NCBI GenBank assembly: GCA_002689195.1
Contig: NZFC01000011.1
Coordinates: 1-5,720, forward strand
Origin: Rhodobiaceae bacterium
GTDB taxonomy: Bacteria > Pseudomonadota > Alphaproteobacteria > RS24
DNA: 5,720 nucleotides
Reading direction: 5' to 3'
Each line of letters begins with the position of its first letter. The stretch's first letter is position 1. Position numbers and translations under genes: made by a program. The notes below the pieces were generated by a model, which searched no databases, was not told the DNA's origin, and was given only the letters and a program-made list of their open reading frames with translations. Below are positions 1 to 5,694 of this stretch, one piece after another.

Positions 1-357
1 GCGCCACGGCCGCCGGGCGGCGTTGTTTTGTTTGCCTTTGACGGCCGGGCCACCCAGCAATTGCAGGAGGCCGCCGCCGATGATTTGGTGCGCGTGTTCA
101 TTCTGCCGCCAACAGCGGCCGAACTGGAACGACGCCTGAAGTCGCGGGCGCAAGACAGTGCAGATGTGGTCAGCGCGCGCATGGCGCAGGCGTCTGGCGA
201 AATAAGCCATTACGCCGAATATGAATATATTGTGGTCAATCACGATGCGGGCGAAAGCCTCGCGCAAATCAAGGCTATTTTGACGGCGGAACGCCTCAAA
301 CGGGCGCGCCAGACGGGGCTTTCAGACTTTGTTCACGGCCTGCGCGAGGCGCTGTAA
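1..357 (+). CDS. gmk: Guanylate kinase, C-terminal part (5' end outside the window)
   Basis: Guanylate kinase phosphorylates GMP to GDP with ATP in the cytoplasm, feeding GTP and dGTP synthesis. The frame is open from base 1, so the gene enters from the left; 118 residues are visible before the TAA, out of roughly 200-220 for the family, and the P-loop and most of the GMP site are missing from view. Recognisable parts are VVLF-x-FD-x3-TQQL (residues 8-21 of the fragment), the strand VFILPP (32-37), the arginine-rich lid region LERRL-x-SRAQDS (42-53), RM (60-61), EISHYAEY (67-74), YIVVN (76-80) and a basic C-terminal helix AERLKRARQTGL (96-107). The motif usually read as DIDWQG is AFDGRA here: one Asp is kept and its neighbours are changed. 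A TTG at 28 is not the real start, because homology continues upstream of it. The gene is convergent with rsmA, 7 bp apart. The family call is firm; enzymatic competence cannot be judged from the fragment. Confidence 0.93.
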   Translation, partial: APRPPGGVVLFAFDGRATQQLQEAAADDLVRVFILPPTAAELERRLKSRAQDSADVVSARMAQASGEISHYAEYEYIVVNHDAGESLAQIKAILTAERLKRARQTGLSDFVHGLREAL

Positions 358-364
358 GCTAAGA

Positions 365-1234
365 TTATTGCTCTGGCTGTCGGTTCTGCTCATCTATCAA
401 TCGCGCCAGCGTACAAAATTCTTCAATCTCCAACTGCTCGGCCCGTTTGGTTTCTGCAATCTGCGCGTCGCCAAGAACCGCGCTTGGTGAGGCGCATATT
501 TTTTTCAGGCTGGCCCGCAACATTTTGCGGCGTTGGCCGAAAGCGGCAGCTGTCACTTGTGAAAATACGCGCGGGTCGGCGGGCGCGAGCGGCTGGGCGC
601 GCGGCTCCACATGCACAATGCTCGATGTGACATTGGGCGGGGGCACGAAAACCTGACGGTCGACGTCGAACAAGATGCGCGCTTGGGTTACCCAGCCGGT
701 CAAAACCGACAAACGCCCGAAATGATCTGTGCCCGGCGCGGCGGCGATACGCTGGGCAACTTCTTTCTGGAACATTAATGTCATCGACAAAAAACGCGGT
801 GCCCACACACCATCGCGCCAACTGTTTTCCAGCCAGCCGGTGAAAAGCGGCGTGGCGATATTATATGGCAGGTTCGAGATGATGCGGTAAGGCTCTGGCG
901 TCACAGCATCGGGCGATATCTGCAAAGCGTCGCCCTGCACAATTCCCAGCCGGTCGGGATAAGCTGTTTTGATGTCTTCAAGGGCTGGCAGAAACCGTGT
1001 ATCGGCTTCAATTACGATGACTTTGCGTGCGCCGCTCATCAGCAATCCGCGCGTCAGACCGCCCGGCCCCGGGCCAATTTCAATGACGGTACAGTCAGAG
1101 AGGCTGCCGCCCGCGCGCGCGATGCGCTGCGTCAGGTTTAAATCCAGAATGAAGTTTTGTCCGAATTTCCGCTCGGCCCGTAAATTATGGGTGGCAATAA
1201 CCTCGCGCAGGGGCGGTAATGCGTCGTCAGGCAT
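365..1234 (-). CDS. rsmA: 16S rRNA (adenine(1518)-N6/adenine(1519)-N6)-dimethyltransferase
   Basis: RsmA (KsgA) uses S-adenosylmethionine to dimethylate two adjacent adenines in the helix 45 loop of 16S rRNA, a late step of 30S assembly; its loss gives kasugamycin resistance. The 289-residue protein has the usual length. Visible motifs: KFGQNF (23-28), the SAM-binding motif I EIGPGPGGLT (52-61), acidic residue E76 in VIEAD at the end of strand 2, GDAL (101-104), the catalytic NLPY (121-124), FQKEVAQRI (155-163), FVPPPNV (196-202) and the C-terminal FGQRRKMLR (232-240). The ATG is preceded by GAGG with 7 nt spacing, and N-terminal homology begins shortly after it. It lies 9 bp downstream of surA and is probably translationally coupled and co-transcribed with it. 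In many proteobacteria pdxA sits between these two genes; here there is no room for it. No terminator hairpin is visible after the stop. Confidence 0.97.
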   Translation of the reverse strand: MPDDALPPLREVIATHNLRAERKFGQNFILDLNLTQRIARAGGSLSDCTVIEIGPGPGGLTRGLLMSGARKVIVIEADTRFLPALEDIKTAYPDRLGIVQGDALQISPDAVTPEPYRIISNLPYNIATPLFTGWLENSWRDGVWAPRFLSMTLMFQKEVAQRIAAAPGTDHFGRLSVLTGWVTQARILFDVDRQVFVPPPNVTSSIVHVEPRAQPLAPADPRVFSQVTAAAFGQRRKMLRASLKKICASPSAVLGDAQIAETKRAEQLEIEEFCTLARLIDEQNRQPEQ

Positions 1235-1241
1235 AGGAAGG

Positions 1242-1245
1242 CCTC
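1242..1245 (-). promoter_or_regulatory. rsmA ribosome-binding site overlapping the surA stop codon
   Basis: Read on the minus strand, TGAGG occurs 7 nt before the rsmA ATG: the TGA is the surA stop and GAGG is the Shine-Dalgarno core. Ribosomes ending surA would stop on the rsmA initiation site, which suggests translational coupling (inference). No separate rsmA promoter could fit in the 9-bp gap, though one inside surA cannot be excluded. Confidence 0.7.
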
Positions 1246-2497
1246 AACGATACTCCACCACAGCGTCGCGTCGCAGGTCGCGCAAATGTCGGCGGGCATT
1301 CATTGACAGGCGCTGGGCAAAAATATTGTCACTAATATCTTCGCGCGAAACCTGAGGCCCCTGATCGTCCTTGCGGTCGCAAACCACATAGACGCTTGTT
1401 GTGCTGGTTTTTTGCGGGCTCGAAAGCTGTCCGGCTTCGAGATTGACCACGGCGGCGTGCATCTGCTTTGGCAGGTCAGCAAGCGGTTTCAGGCCGGAAC
1501 GGGTGGCTTTTGCCGACAGGTTTTCAGCGCTTTCGCGCGCCGCCTTGCAGGTGCGGAAATTCTCGACAAATTCGTTGATAACACCAGCGTCGGTTTCCGC
1601 CGCGAATGTGACGGTCAGAATGTCAAATTGATTGTTCAGGGCACCACCGACGCGGCCTTCTTCGCGGTTTTGCAGCAGCAGAATGTAAAAGCCGGCATTG
1701 GTCGCAATCGGCGTTGATATTTGCCCCGGTTCCATTTGGGTCAAAACCGAGCTCAGCGCCGGATCGAGCTGTTCGAGTGTTACCCATCCAAGCTGGCCGC
1801 CGCGCGCCGAAGTTGGCGATACACTGAACTGACGCGCAACGGCACCGAAATCAACCCCGTTACGAAGCTGGCCGACAATTTCCTGCGATATGCGCGCGAC
1901 CCGTTTTTGGTCGGTCAGCGAATCGGCATTGAGCAAAATTTCGCTGACCAGAAAGCGTGGCTGCTCGATGGCGCGCACAACTTTACGGTATTGCTCGTCA
2001 ACCTCATCATTGCCAACCCGAATGCGCCCGCCAAAGCTGCGGCGGATAAACTGGCTCCAAGCCAGATCAGCTTCGATTTGCGATTCCAAAGTGCGCTCTT
2101 TAATGCCTTGTTCTTTCAAAAATTCGGTGATGGTGTCCTGCGAGGTGCGGAAGCCTTCGGAAAGACGCTTAATCTCGCGCTCAATCTCGTCCCTCTCAAT
2201 GCTGATTTCCACCCGTCGGGCTTCTTGCAATTGCAGCTTTTCATCCACAAGTTCGCGCAACGCCTGTTCGCGCAGCCGCTCGACAGTTTCGCGCGAGCGC
2301 ACAATGCCCGATGACACAAAATACAGCTCAACCCGCTGGTCGACATCATAAAGCGAGATAACCTCGTCATTGACGATGGCCGCAATGCCTTCGACTTCGC
2401 GTGCCTGCGACGCTGCCGTAAAGGTTACGGCGACTATGAGCGCGGATAAAAGAACCAAACGAAATTGCGCGAAAAGGCGGTGTGACGGGGTGTTCAT
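1244..2497 (-). CDS. surA: SurA-type periplasmic chaperone (parvulin domain)
   Basis: SurA escorts unfolded outer-membrane proteins through the periplasm to the BAM complex. With the start used here the protein has 417 residues, close to E. coli SurA. Residues 1-32 form a signal peptide: basic N-terminus, hydrophobic core RLVLLSALIVAVTF, and a likely cleavage after SQA. The N-terminal chaperone domain spans about 36-165, opening with EGIAAIVNDEVISLYDVDQR (36-55). A parvulin domain runs about 180-280, with the core GGQLGW (233-238) and EPGQIS (256-261). A second, degenerate repeat of that fold probably covers about 289-375. The usual parvulin histidines are absent (E186 in SEILL, Y271 in GFYILL), so isomerase activity of this domain is doubtful. 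C317 and C373 are the only cysteines I see and could form a disulfide. The frame stays open to an ATG at 2590, but that would put 31 extra residues before the signal peptide, so the ATG at 2497 is preferred. A GGA 1 nt upstream gives only a weak ribosome-binding site. Confidence 0.9.
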   Translation of the reverse strand: MNTPSHRLFAQFRLVLLSALIVAVTFTAASQAREVEGIAAIVNDEVISLYDVDQRVELYFVSSGIVRSRETVERLREQALRELVDEKLQLQEARRVEISIERDEIEREIKRLSEGFRTSQDTITEFLKEQGIKERTLESQIEADLAWSQFIRRSFGGRIRVGNDEVDEQYRKVVRAIEQPRFLVSEILLNADSLTDQKRVARISQEIVGQLRNGVDFGAVARQFSVSPTSARGGQLGWVTLEQLDPALSSVLTQMEPGQISTPIATNAGFYILLLQNREEGRVGGALNNQFDILTVTFAAETDAGVINEFVENFRTCKAARESAENLSAKATRSGLKPLADLPKQMHAAVVNLEAGQLSSPQKTSTTSVYVVCDRKDDQGPQVSREDISDNIFAQRLSMNARRHLRDLRRDAVVEYR

Positions 2498-2538
2498 TCC
2501 GATGATGTAACATAAAATATGCAATTGCTCTAGCGGAT

Positions 2539-2567
2539 TTGAAACTGGACACTCGAAGGTTTTAAAT
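2539..2567 (+). promoter_or_regulatory. Probable sigma-70-type promoter of pepA in the divergent surA/pepA region
   Basis: TTGAAA (2539-2544, 5 of 6 matches to TTGACA), a 17-bp spacer and TTAAAT (2562-2567, 4 of 6 matches to TATAAT) lie upstream of pepA. Transcription would begin near 2574 and give a leader of about 36 nt. The 112-bp region 2498-2609 must also hold the surA promoter on the other strand; the AT-rich stretch 2509-2520 is a candidate -10 area, but no good -35 partner is visible. An 8-bp palindrome GCAATTGC sits at 2521-2528 between the two start sites. This is a consensus match by eye only. Confidence 0.5.
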
Positions 2568-2598
2568 CTACGCTCCGAGCCATCAAACACAGATCTTT

Positions 2599-2604
2599 AG
2601 GAGA
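2599..2604 (+). promoter_or_regulatory. Strong ribosome-binding site of pepA
   Basis: AGGAGA lies 5 nt before the ATG at 2610, a close match to the anti-Shine-Dalgarno complement at near-ideal spacing. It fixes the pepA start and is the strongest ribosome-binding site in the window, in contrast to the weak ones of surA and holC. Confidence 0.85.
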
Positions 2605-2609
2605 GACTA

Positions 2610-4094
2610 ATGCCCTTTGCCGTCGCTTTCGCGAACCTCAAACTGCCGCAAAAAGGAACCGTTCTTCTGGCTACCAAAAAGGGCCGGGATTTGGGCGCGC
2701 TTGGCCGCGACCTTGATAAAAAGACCGGCGGCGCACTGGCGCGCGCGATGAAAGCCAGCAAGTTTGAAGGCGCTGCCGGCAGCACGATGGAATTGCTGGC
2801 ACCCGGCGGCACGGATCTCGACCGCATTGTTCTCGTCGGCCTTGGCGATCCGGCCAAACTTACGGCTACCGATCTGGAGAAATTTGGCGGCACGGCGCTG
2901 GGCACGGTTGAAAAAGCCGCGGGCACGCTGACGCTGTTGCTTGAAGAAATGGCGGGCGCGCCTTTCAAGGCGAGCGAAATAGCCGCGCGTGCCGGTATTG
3001 GCATGGTTTTGCGCGCCTATACGTTTGACCGTTACAAAACCAAAAGCAAACCTGCGAAAAAGGCCGCGAGGTTGACGATTGCAACGGCGGAAACCGCCGC
3101 CGCGCGCCGCATTTTCGACGAATTGGACGCCGTGGCGCAGGGCACTTTGCTGGCCCGCGATCTGGTCAATGAACCGTCAAACATTCTGACGCCGCCGGAA
3201 TTTGCGCGGCGTACCAAACAGCTGACCAAGCTGGGCGTAAAGGTTGAGGTGTTATCGGAAGCGCAGATGAAAAAACTCGGCATGGGCTCCTTGCTGGGCG
3301 TCGGGCTGGGCAGCGAACATCCCAGCCAGATGGTCGTGATGCAATGGCAGGGCGCGGCGAAATCCAAAAAGCCGCTGGCCTTTGTCGGCAAGGGCGTGTG
3401 CTTCGACACCGGCGGCATCTCGATTAAGCCTTCGGCTGGCATGGAAGACATGAAGGGCGATATGGGCGGCGCAGCGGCTGTTACCGGCCTGATGCATGCG
3501 CTTGCTAGCCGCAAAGCCAAGGCCAATGTGGTCGGTGTCATCGGGCTGGTTGAAAACATGCCGGATGGTAAGGCGCAGCGGCCGGGCGATATTGTCACCT
3601 CAATGTCGGGGCAGACGATTGAGGTTTTGAACACGGATGCCGAAGGCCGCCTCGTGCTGGCCGACGCCATGTGGTACACGCAAGACAGGTTCAAGCCGCG
3701 TTTCATGATTGATTTGGCGACGCTAACCGGTGCTATTTTGGTGGCGCTGGGGCAGGAATATGCTGGCATGTTCGCCAATGACGACAAGCTGGCAAACCAG
3801 CTCACGGATATTGGCAATGCCGAAGGCGAAAAAGTCTGGCGCATGCCGATTTGTGACAAATTCGATAAAATGATCGATACGCCCAATGCCGATATGAAAA
3901 ATATTGGCGGGCGATATGCCGGTTCCAGCACGGCAGCGCAGTTTTTGCAGCGTTTCGCCAATAATGTGCCGTGGGTTCACCTCGACATTGCCGGCACCGC
4001 TATGGGCTCACCGAAAACCGCCATCAGCAAAAGCTGGGCCAGCGGTTATGGTGTGCGGCTACTCGATCGGCTGGTCAAACAATATTACGAATAG
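2610..4094 (+). CDS. pepA: Leucyl aminopeptidase, M17 family (cytosol aminopeptidase)
   Basis: This cytoplasmic dinuclear-metal aminopeptidase removes N-terminal residues (Leu-preferring in characterised members) from peptides; family members form hexamers. The 494-residue length is normal. Residues 1 to about 160 are the variable N-terminal domain and about 170-494 the catalytic domain. All expected active-site residues are present at a constant offset of 9 from E. coli PepA: K261 and D266 in [11 protein letters not shown]273 in SIKPS, D284 in MKGDMGG, and D343, E345 and R347 in the family signature NTDAEGRL (341-348). Other typical segments are LVNEPSN (185-191), [10 protein letters not shown] (372-381) and [16 protein letters not shown] (431-446). 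In E. coli PepA is also a DNA-binding protein in Xer recombination and carAB control; nothing here shows whether that extends to this protein. It reads divergently from surA and is followed by holC after 18 bp, in the same frame, probably as one transcript. Confidence 0.97.
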   Translation: MPFAVAFANLKLPQKGTVLLATKKGRDLGALGRDLDKKTGGALARAMKASKFEGAAGSTMELLAPGGTDLDRIVLVGLGDPAKLTATDLEKFGGTALGTVEKAAGTLTLLLEEMAGAPFKASEIAARAGIGMVLRAYTFDRYKTKSKPAKKAARLTIATAETAAARRIFDELDAVAQGTLLARDLVNEPSNILTPPEFARRTKQLTKLGVKVEVLSEAQMKKLGMGSLLGVGLGSEHPSQMVVMQWQGAAKSKKPLAFVGKGVCFDTGGISIKPSAGMEDMKGDMGGAAAVTGLMHALASRKAKANVVGVIGLVENMPDGKAQRPGDIVTSMSGQTIEVLNTDAEGRLVLADAMWYTQDRFKPRFMIDLATLTGAILVALGQEYAGMFANDDKLANQLTDIGNAEGEKVWRMPICDKFDKMIDTPNADMKNIGGRYAGSSTAAQFLQRFANNVPWVHLDIAGTAMGSPKTAISKSWASGYGVRLLDRLVKQYYE

Positions 4095-4112
4095 GGAAAA
4101 TTTCGCCCCGTT

Positions 4113-4604
4113 ATGACGCCTGACATGACAGAAGTTACAGAAGTCACGGAAGTCTTGTTCTACCATTTGGAGCGTCAAACGCTTGAACAAGTGCTGCCGC
4201 GGCTGGTGCAGGCCTCATTGGGCCGCGATTGGCGGGTGGTGGTGAAAGCGGGCTCGCCCGAACGCATGCAGGCGCTCAACGCACATTTATGGACATGGGC
4301 GGATGATGTTTTCCTGCCCCATGCGGCTGCGGGCGATGCGCGGTTTTTAGAATTTGCAGCCGACCAACCGGTTTGGCTGACGCATGAAGACGATATGCCC
4401 AATGACGCCCAAGTGCTGATGCTGGTTGATGGCGCGAAACATGCCGACCTGTCGCGTTTTAAAAGATGCGTGTTCATTTTTGACGGCAATGATGAGACAG
4501 CGCTGGCGACGGCGCGCACCGACTGGGCACGGCTCAAGGCGGAAGGGTTTGCGCTGACCTATTGGCAGCAATCGCCGGAAGGCAAGTGGGAAAAGCGCGG
4601 CTAA
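4113..4604 (+). CDS. holC: DNA polymerase III chi subunit
   Basis: Chi belongs to the clamp-loader assembly of the replicative polymerase; in E. coli it pairs with psi (HolD) and binds the C-terminal tail of single-stranded DNA-binding protein. The product is 163 residues, slightly longer than the roughly 150 typical of alphaproteobacterial HolC. Recognisable parts are EVLFYHLERQTLEQVLPRL (13-31), WRVVVKAGSPERMQALNAHLW (40-60), FLPH (67-70), PVWLT (86-90) and QVLMLVDGA (100-108), with YWQQ-x5-W (150-159) near the end. The start is uncertain: ATG 4113 or ATG 4125. The only purine-rich site, AGGGA at 4093-4097, overlaps the pepA stop and is 15 nt from the first ATG and 27 nt from the second. 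Homologues usually begin M-T-E-(V/I)-L-F-Y-H, which favours 4125 biologically. After that ATG the codons for Thr-Glu-Val occur three times in tandem. The gene follows pepA, a common alphaproteobacterial pairing. Confidence 0.93.
   Translation: MTPDMTEVTEVTEVLFYHLERQTLEQVLPRLVQASLGRDWRVVVKAGSPERMQALNAHLWTWADDVFLPHAAAGDARFLEFAADQPVWLTHEDDMPNDAQVLMLVDGAKHADLSRFKRCVFIFDGNDETALATARTDWARLKAEGFALTYWQQSPEGKWEKRG
4128..4154 (+). repeat. Threefold 9-bp tandem repeat at the start of holC
   Basis: ACAGAAGTT, ACAGAAGTC and ACGGAAGTC stand head to tail directly after the second in-frame ATG (4125), each encoding Thr-Glu-Val. The units differ only at third codon positions. Homologues normally have a single T-E-(V/I) before LFYHL, so two extra copies by slippage or duplication is the simplest reading (inference). 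The synonymous differences suggest the expansion is not brand new. Confidence 0.9.
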
Positions 4605-4608
4605 TGCA

Positions 4609-4635
4609 GGTGCTTGCTCTTCGTGTGTTGGCACC
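4609..4635. repeat. Short inverted repeat spanning the ndk promoter region
   Basis: GGTGC at 4609-4613 and GCACC at 4631-4635 are perfect 5-bp inverted arms separated by 17 nt. They bracket the proposed -35 box and end just before the -10 box of ndk. The arms could be an operator or a weak stem after holC, but 5-bp arms with a loop this long can arise by chance, and no T-run follows, so a terminator is unlikely. Confidence 0.25.
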
Positions 4636-4642
4636 GTATAAG
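4614..4642 (+). promoter_or_regulatory. Probable promoter of ndk
   Basis: TTGCTC (4614-4619), a 17-bp spacer and TATAAG (4637-4642, 5 of 6 matches to TATAAT) lie in the 73-bp gap between holC and ndk. The -35 box keeps only the TTG core, which is the most conserved part in alphaproteobacterial promoters. Transcription would begin near 4649, leaving a leader of about 29 nt. This suggests ndk can be expressed independently of pepA-holC, although read-through is also likely because no terminator is visible. Confidence 0.5.
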
Positions 4643-4664
4643 GCGGGAGCTTTCGCTAATATTC

Positions 4665-4669
4665 GAGGA
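4665..4669 (+). promoter_or_regulatory. Ribosome-binding site of ndk
   Basis: GAGGA lies 8 nt before the ATG at 4678. Spacing and match are good and support this start, which also agrees with the conserved N-terminus of the family. Confidence 0.8.
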
Positions 4670-4677
4670 TCCTTGCA

Positions 4678-5100
4678 ATGGCAACTGAACGCACTTTTTC
4701 AATTATCAAACCCGATGCAACCGCGCGGAATCTAACCGGTCAAATCATTGCCCGTTTCGAAGAAGCCGGTTTGCGTATCGTCGCTTCCAAGCGCATTCAC
4801 ATGTCGCGCGAACAGGCCGAAGGGTTTTACGCGGTTCACAAGGAACGCCCGTTTTTCAATGATCTCGTATCTTTCATGATTTCCGGCCCTGTCATTGTGC
4901 AGGTGCTTGAAGGCGACAATGCAATCGCGCGCAATCGTGAAATTATGGGTGCCACCAATCCGGCTGATGCCGATGCGGGAACCATCCGGAAAGATTTTGC
5001 CGAAAGCATTGAAGCCAATTCCGTGCACGGGTCAGATGCGCCGGAAACCGCCGCCGAGGAGATTAAATTCTTCTTCGCGGATAATGAGCTTGTCGGCTAA
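4678..5100 (+). CDS. ndk: Nucleoside diphosphate kinase
   Basis: Ndk moves the gamma-phosphate of ATP to other (d)NDPs through a phosphohistidine intermediate, balancing cytoplasmic (d)NTP pools. The 140-residue protein has the standard length. All the usual catalytic and nucleotide-binding residues are at their family positions: K11 in IIKPDA, Y51, F59 in RPFF, R87, T93 in GATNP, R104 in GTIRKDF, N114, and the phosphorylated H117 in NSVHGSD. It lies downstream of holC on the same strand and probably has its own promoter in the 73-bp gap. It is convergent with purN, with only 6 bp between the two stop codons. Functionally it complements gmk at the left edge, since the GDP made by Gmk is a substrate for Ndk, though the two genes are not an operon here. 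Confidence 0.98.
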   Translation: MATERTFSIIKPDATARNLTGQIIARFEEAGLRIVASKRIHMSREQAEGFYAVHKERPFFNDLVSFMISGPVIVQVLEGDNAIARNREIMGATNPADADAGTIRKDFAESIEANSVHGSDAPETAAEEIKFFFADNELVG

Positions 5101-5106
5101 AGCAGC

Positions 5107-5694
5107 CTAGGGTTTTCTCAAGGTTTTTATAACAATATCAATTGCTTCTGGGTAAGCGATATACTCCTGCTTTAATACCCGCGCGGCCAGTGTTTGTGGC
5201 GTGTCGTCGGCTTTAACCGGCACGCGCTTTTGCACAATCACTGGCCCGTCATCCATTTCCGCGCGCATGTAATGTACCGAACAGCCATGTTCTTTAGCGC
5301 CATCGGCCAGCACGCGCGCATGGGTGTCCAGCCCCTTATAGGCCGGCAGCAGCGATGGGTGGATGTTGATAATGCGATCGTGCCAGCGCGTGACGAAATC
5401 TGGTGTCAGAAGCCGCATGAAACCCGCCGCGCAAATCAGTTCAATTTGTGCTTCGTCGAGTGCATTTTGCATTTCGGCTTCGAAGCCCGCGCGCGTATCA
5501 AAAGCTTTGTGGTCAATCACCGCGCAAGGGACATTTTGGGCTTGGCAAAATTCAATCCCCTTCGCCGCCGGACGGTTGGTGATCGCCAAAACAAACTCGC
5601 CAGCCACAGATGGTTTTGCCAGATGCTGCGCCAGCGTCTGCATATTGCTACCGCGCCCTGAAAAAAGAACGGCCACGCGAACCGGCTGCGTCAT
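5107..5694 (-). CDS. purN: Phosphoribosylglycinamide formyltransferase (GART)
   Basis: PurN transfers a formyl group from 10-formyltetrahydrofolate to GAR, the third step of de novo purine synthesis, in the cytoplasm. The 195-residue length is typical of the folate-dependent enzyme, and a PurT-type ATP-grasp enzyme is excluded by size and motifs. Visible motifs: FSGRGSNMQ (11-19) for the phosphate-binding loop, AITNRP (37-42), ICAAGFMRLLTP (87-98), the catalytic signature INIHPSLLPAYKGL (109-122) and EMDDGPVI (146-153). Catalytic N110, H112 and D148 match E. coli N106, H108 and D144 at a constant offset of 4. The ATG overlaps the TGA of an upstream frame by ATGA, which indicates coupled translation with the preceding gene, most likely purM. 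The ribosome-binding site itself is weak, with only GGG close to the ATG. No clear terminator follows. Confidence 0.97.
   Translation of the reverse strand: MTQPVRVAVLFSGRGSNMQTLAQHLAKPSVAGEFVLAITNRPAAKGIEFCQAQNVPCAVIDHKAFDTRAGFEAEMQNALDEAQIELICAAGFMRLLTPDFVTRWHDRIINIHPSLLPAYKGLDTHARVLADGAKEHGCSVHYMRAEMDDGPVIVQKRVPVKADDTPQTLAARVLKQEYIAYPEAIDIVIKTLRKP

Noticed and set aside
28..30. TTG as the start of gmk
   Set aside because: The frame is open to base 1 and similarity to guanylate kinase continues before it; the gene is simply cut by the window edge.
1721..2314. Plus-strand open frame of 197 codons inside surA
   Set aside because: It lies opposite the conserved SurA coding sequence, has no family resemblance, and has no ribosome-binding site that stands out.
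2521..2528. Palindrome GCAATTGC as a regulator binding site between surA and pepA
   Set aside because: An 8-bp palindrome alone is too short to call an operator, and no second copy is visible nearby; it is only mentioned in the promoter entry.
2498..2590. N-terminal extension of surA to the ATG at 2590
   Set aside because: It would place 31 unrelated residues before an otherwise clean signal peptide and would put the start 19 bp from the pepA start, across the likely pepA promoter.
3032..3961. Long minus-strand open frame of 309 codons inside pepA
   Set aside because: It is antisense to a well-supported gene with all catalytic residues, has a composition rich in Ser, Ala, Pro and Arg typical of shadow frames in GC-rich DNA, and shows no recognisable domain.
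5095..5115. Rho-independent terminator between ndk and purN
   Set aside because: The stem GGCT/AGCC has only 4 bp, and the following T-run is short and interrupted by TAGGG, so it does not meet a usual terminator pattern.
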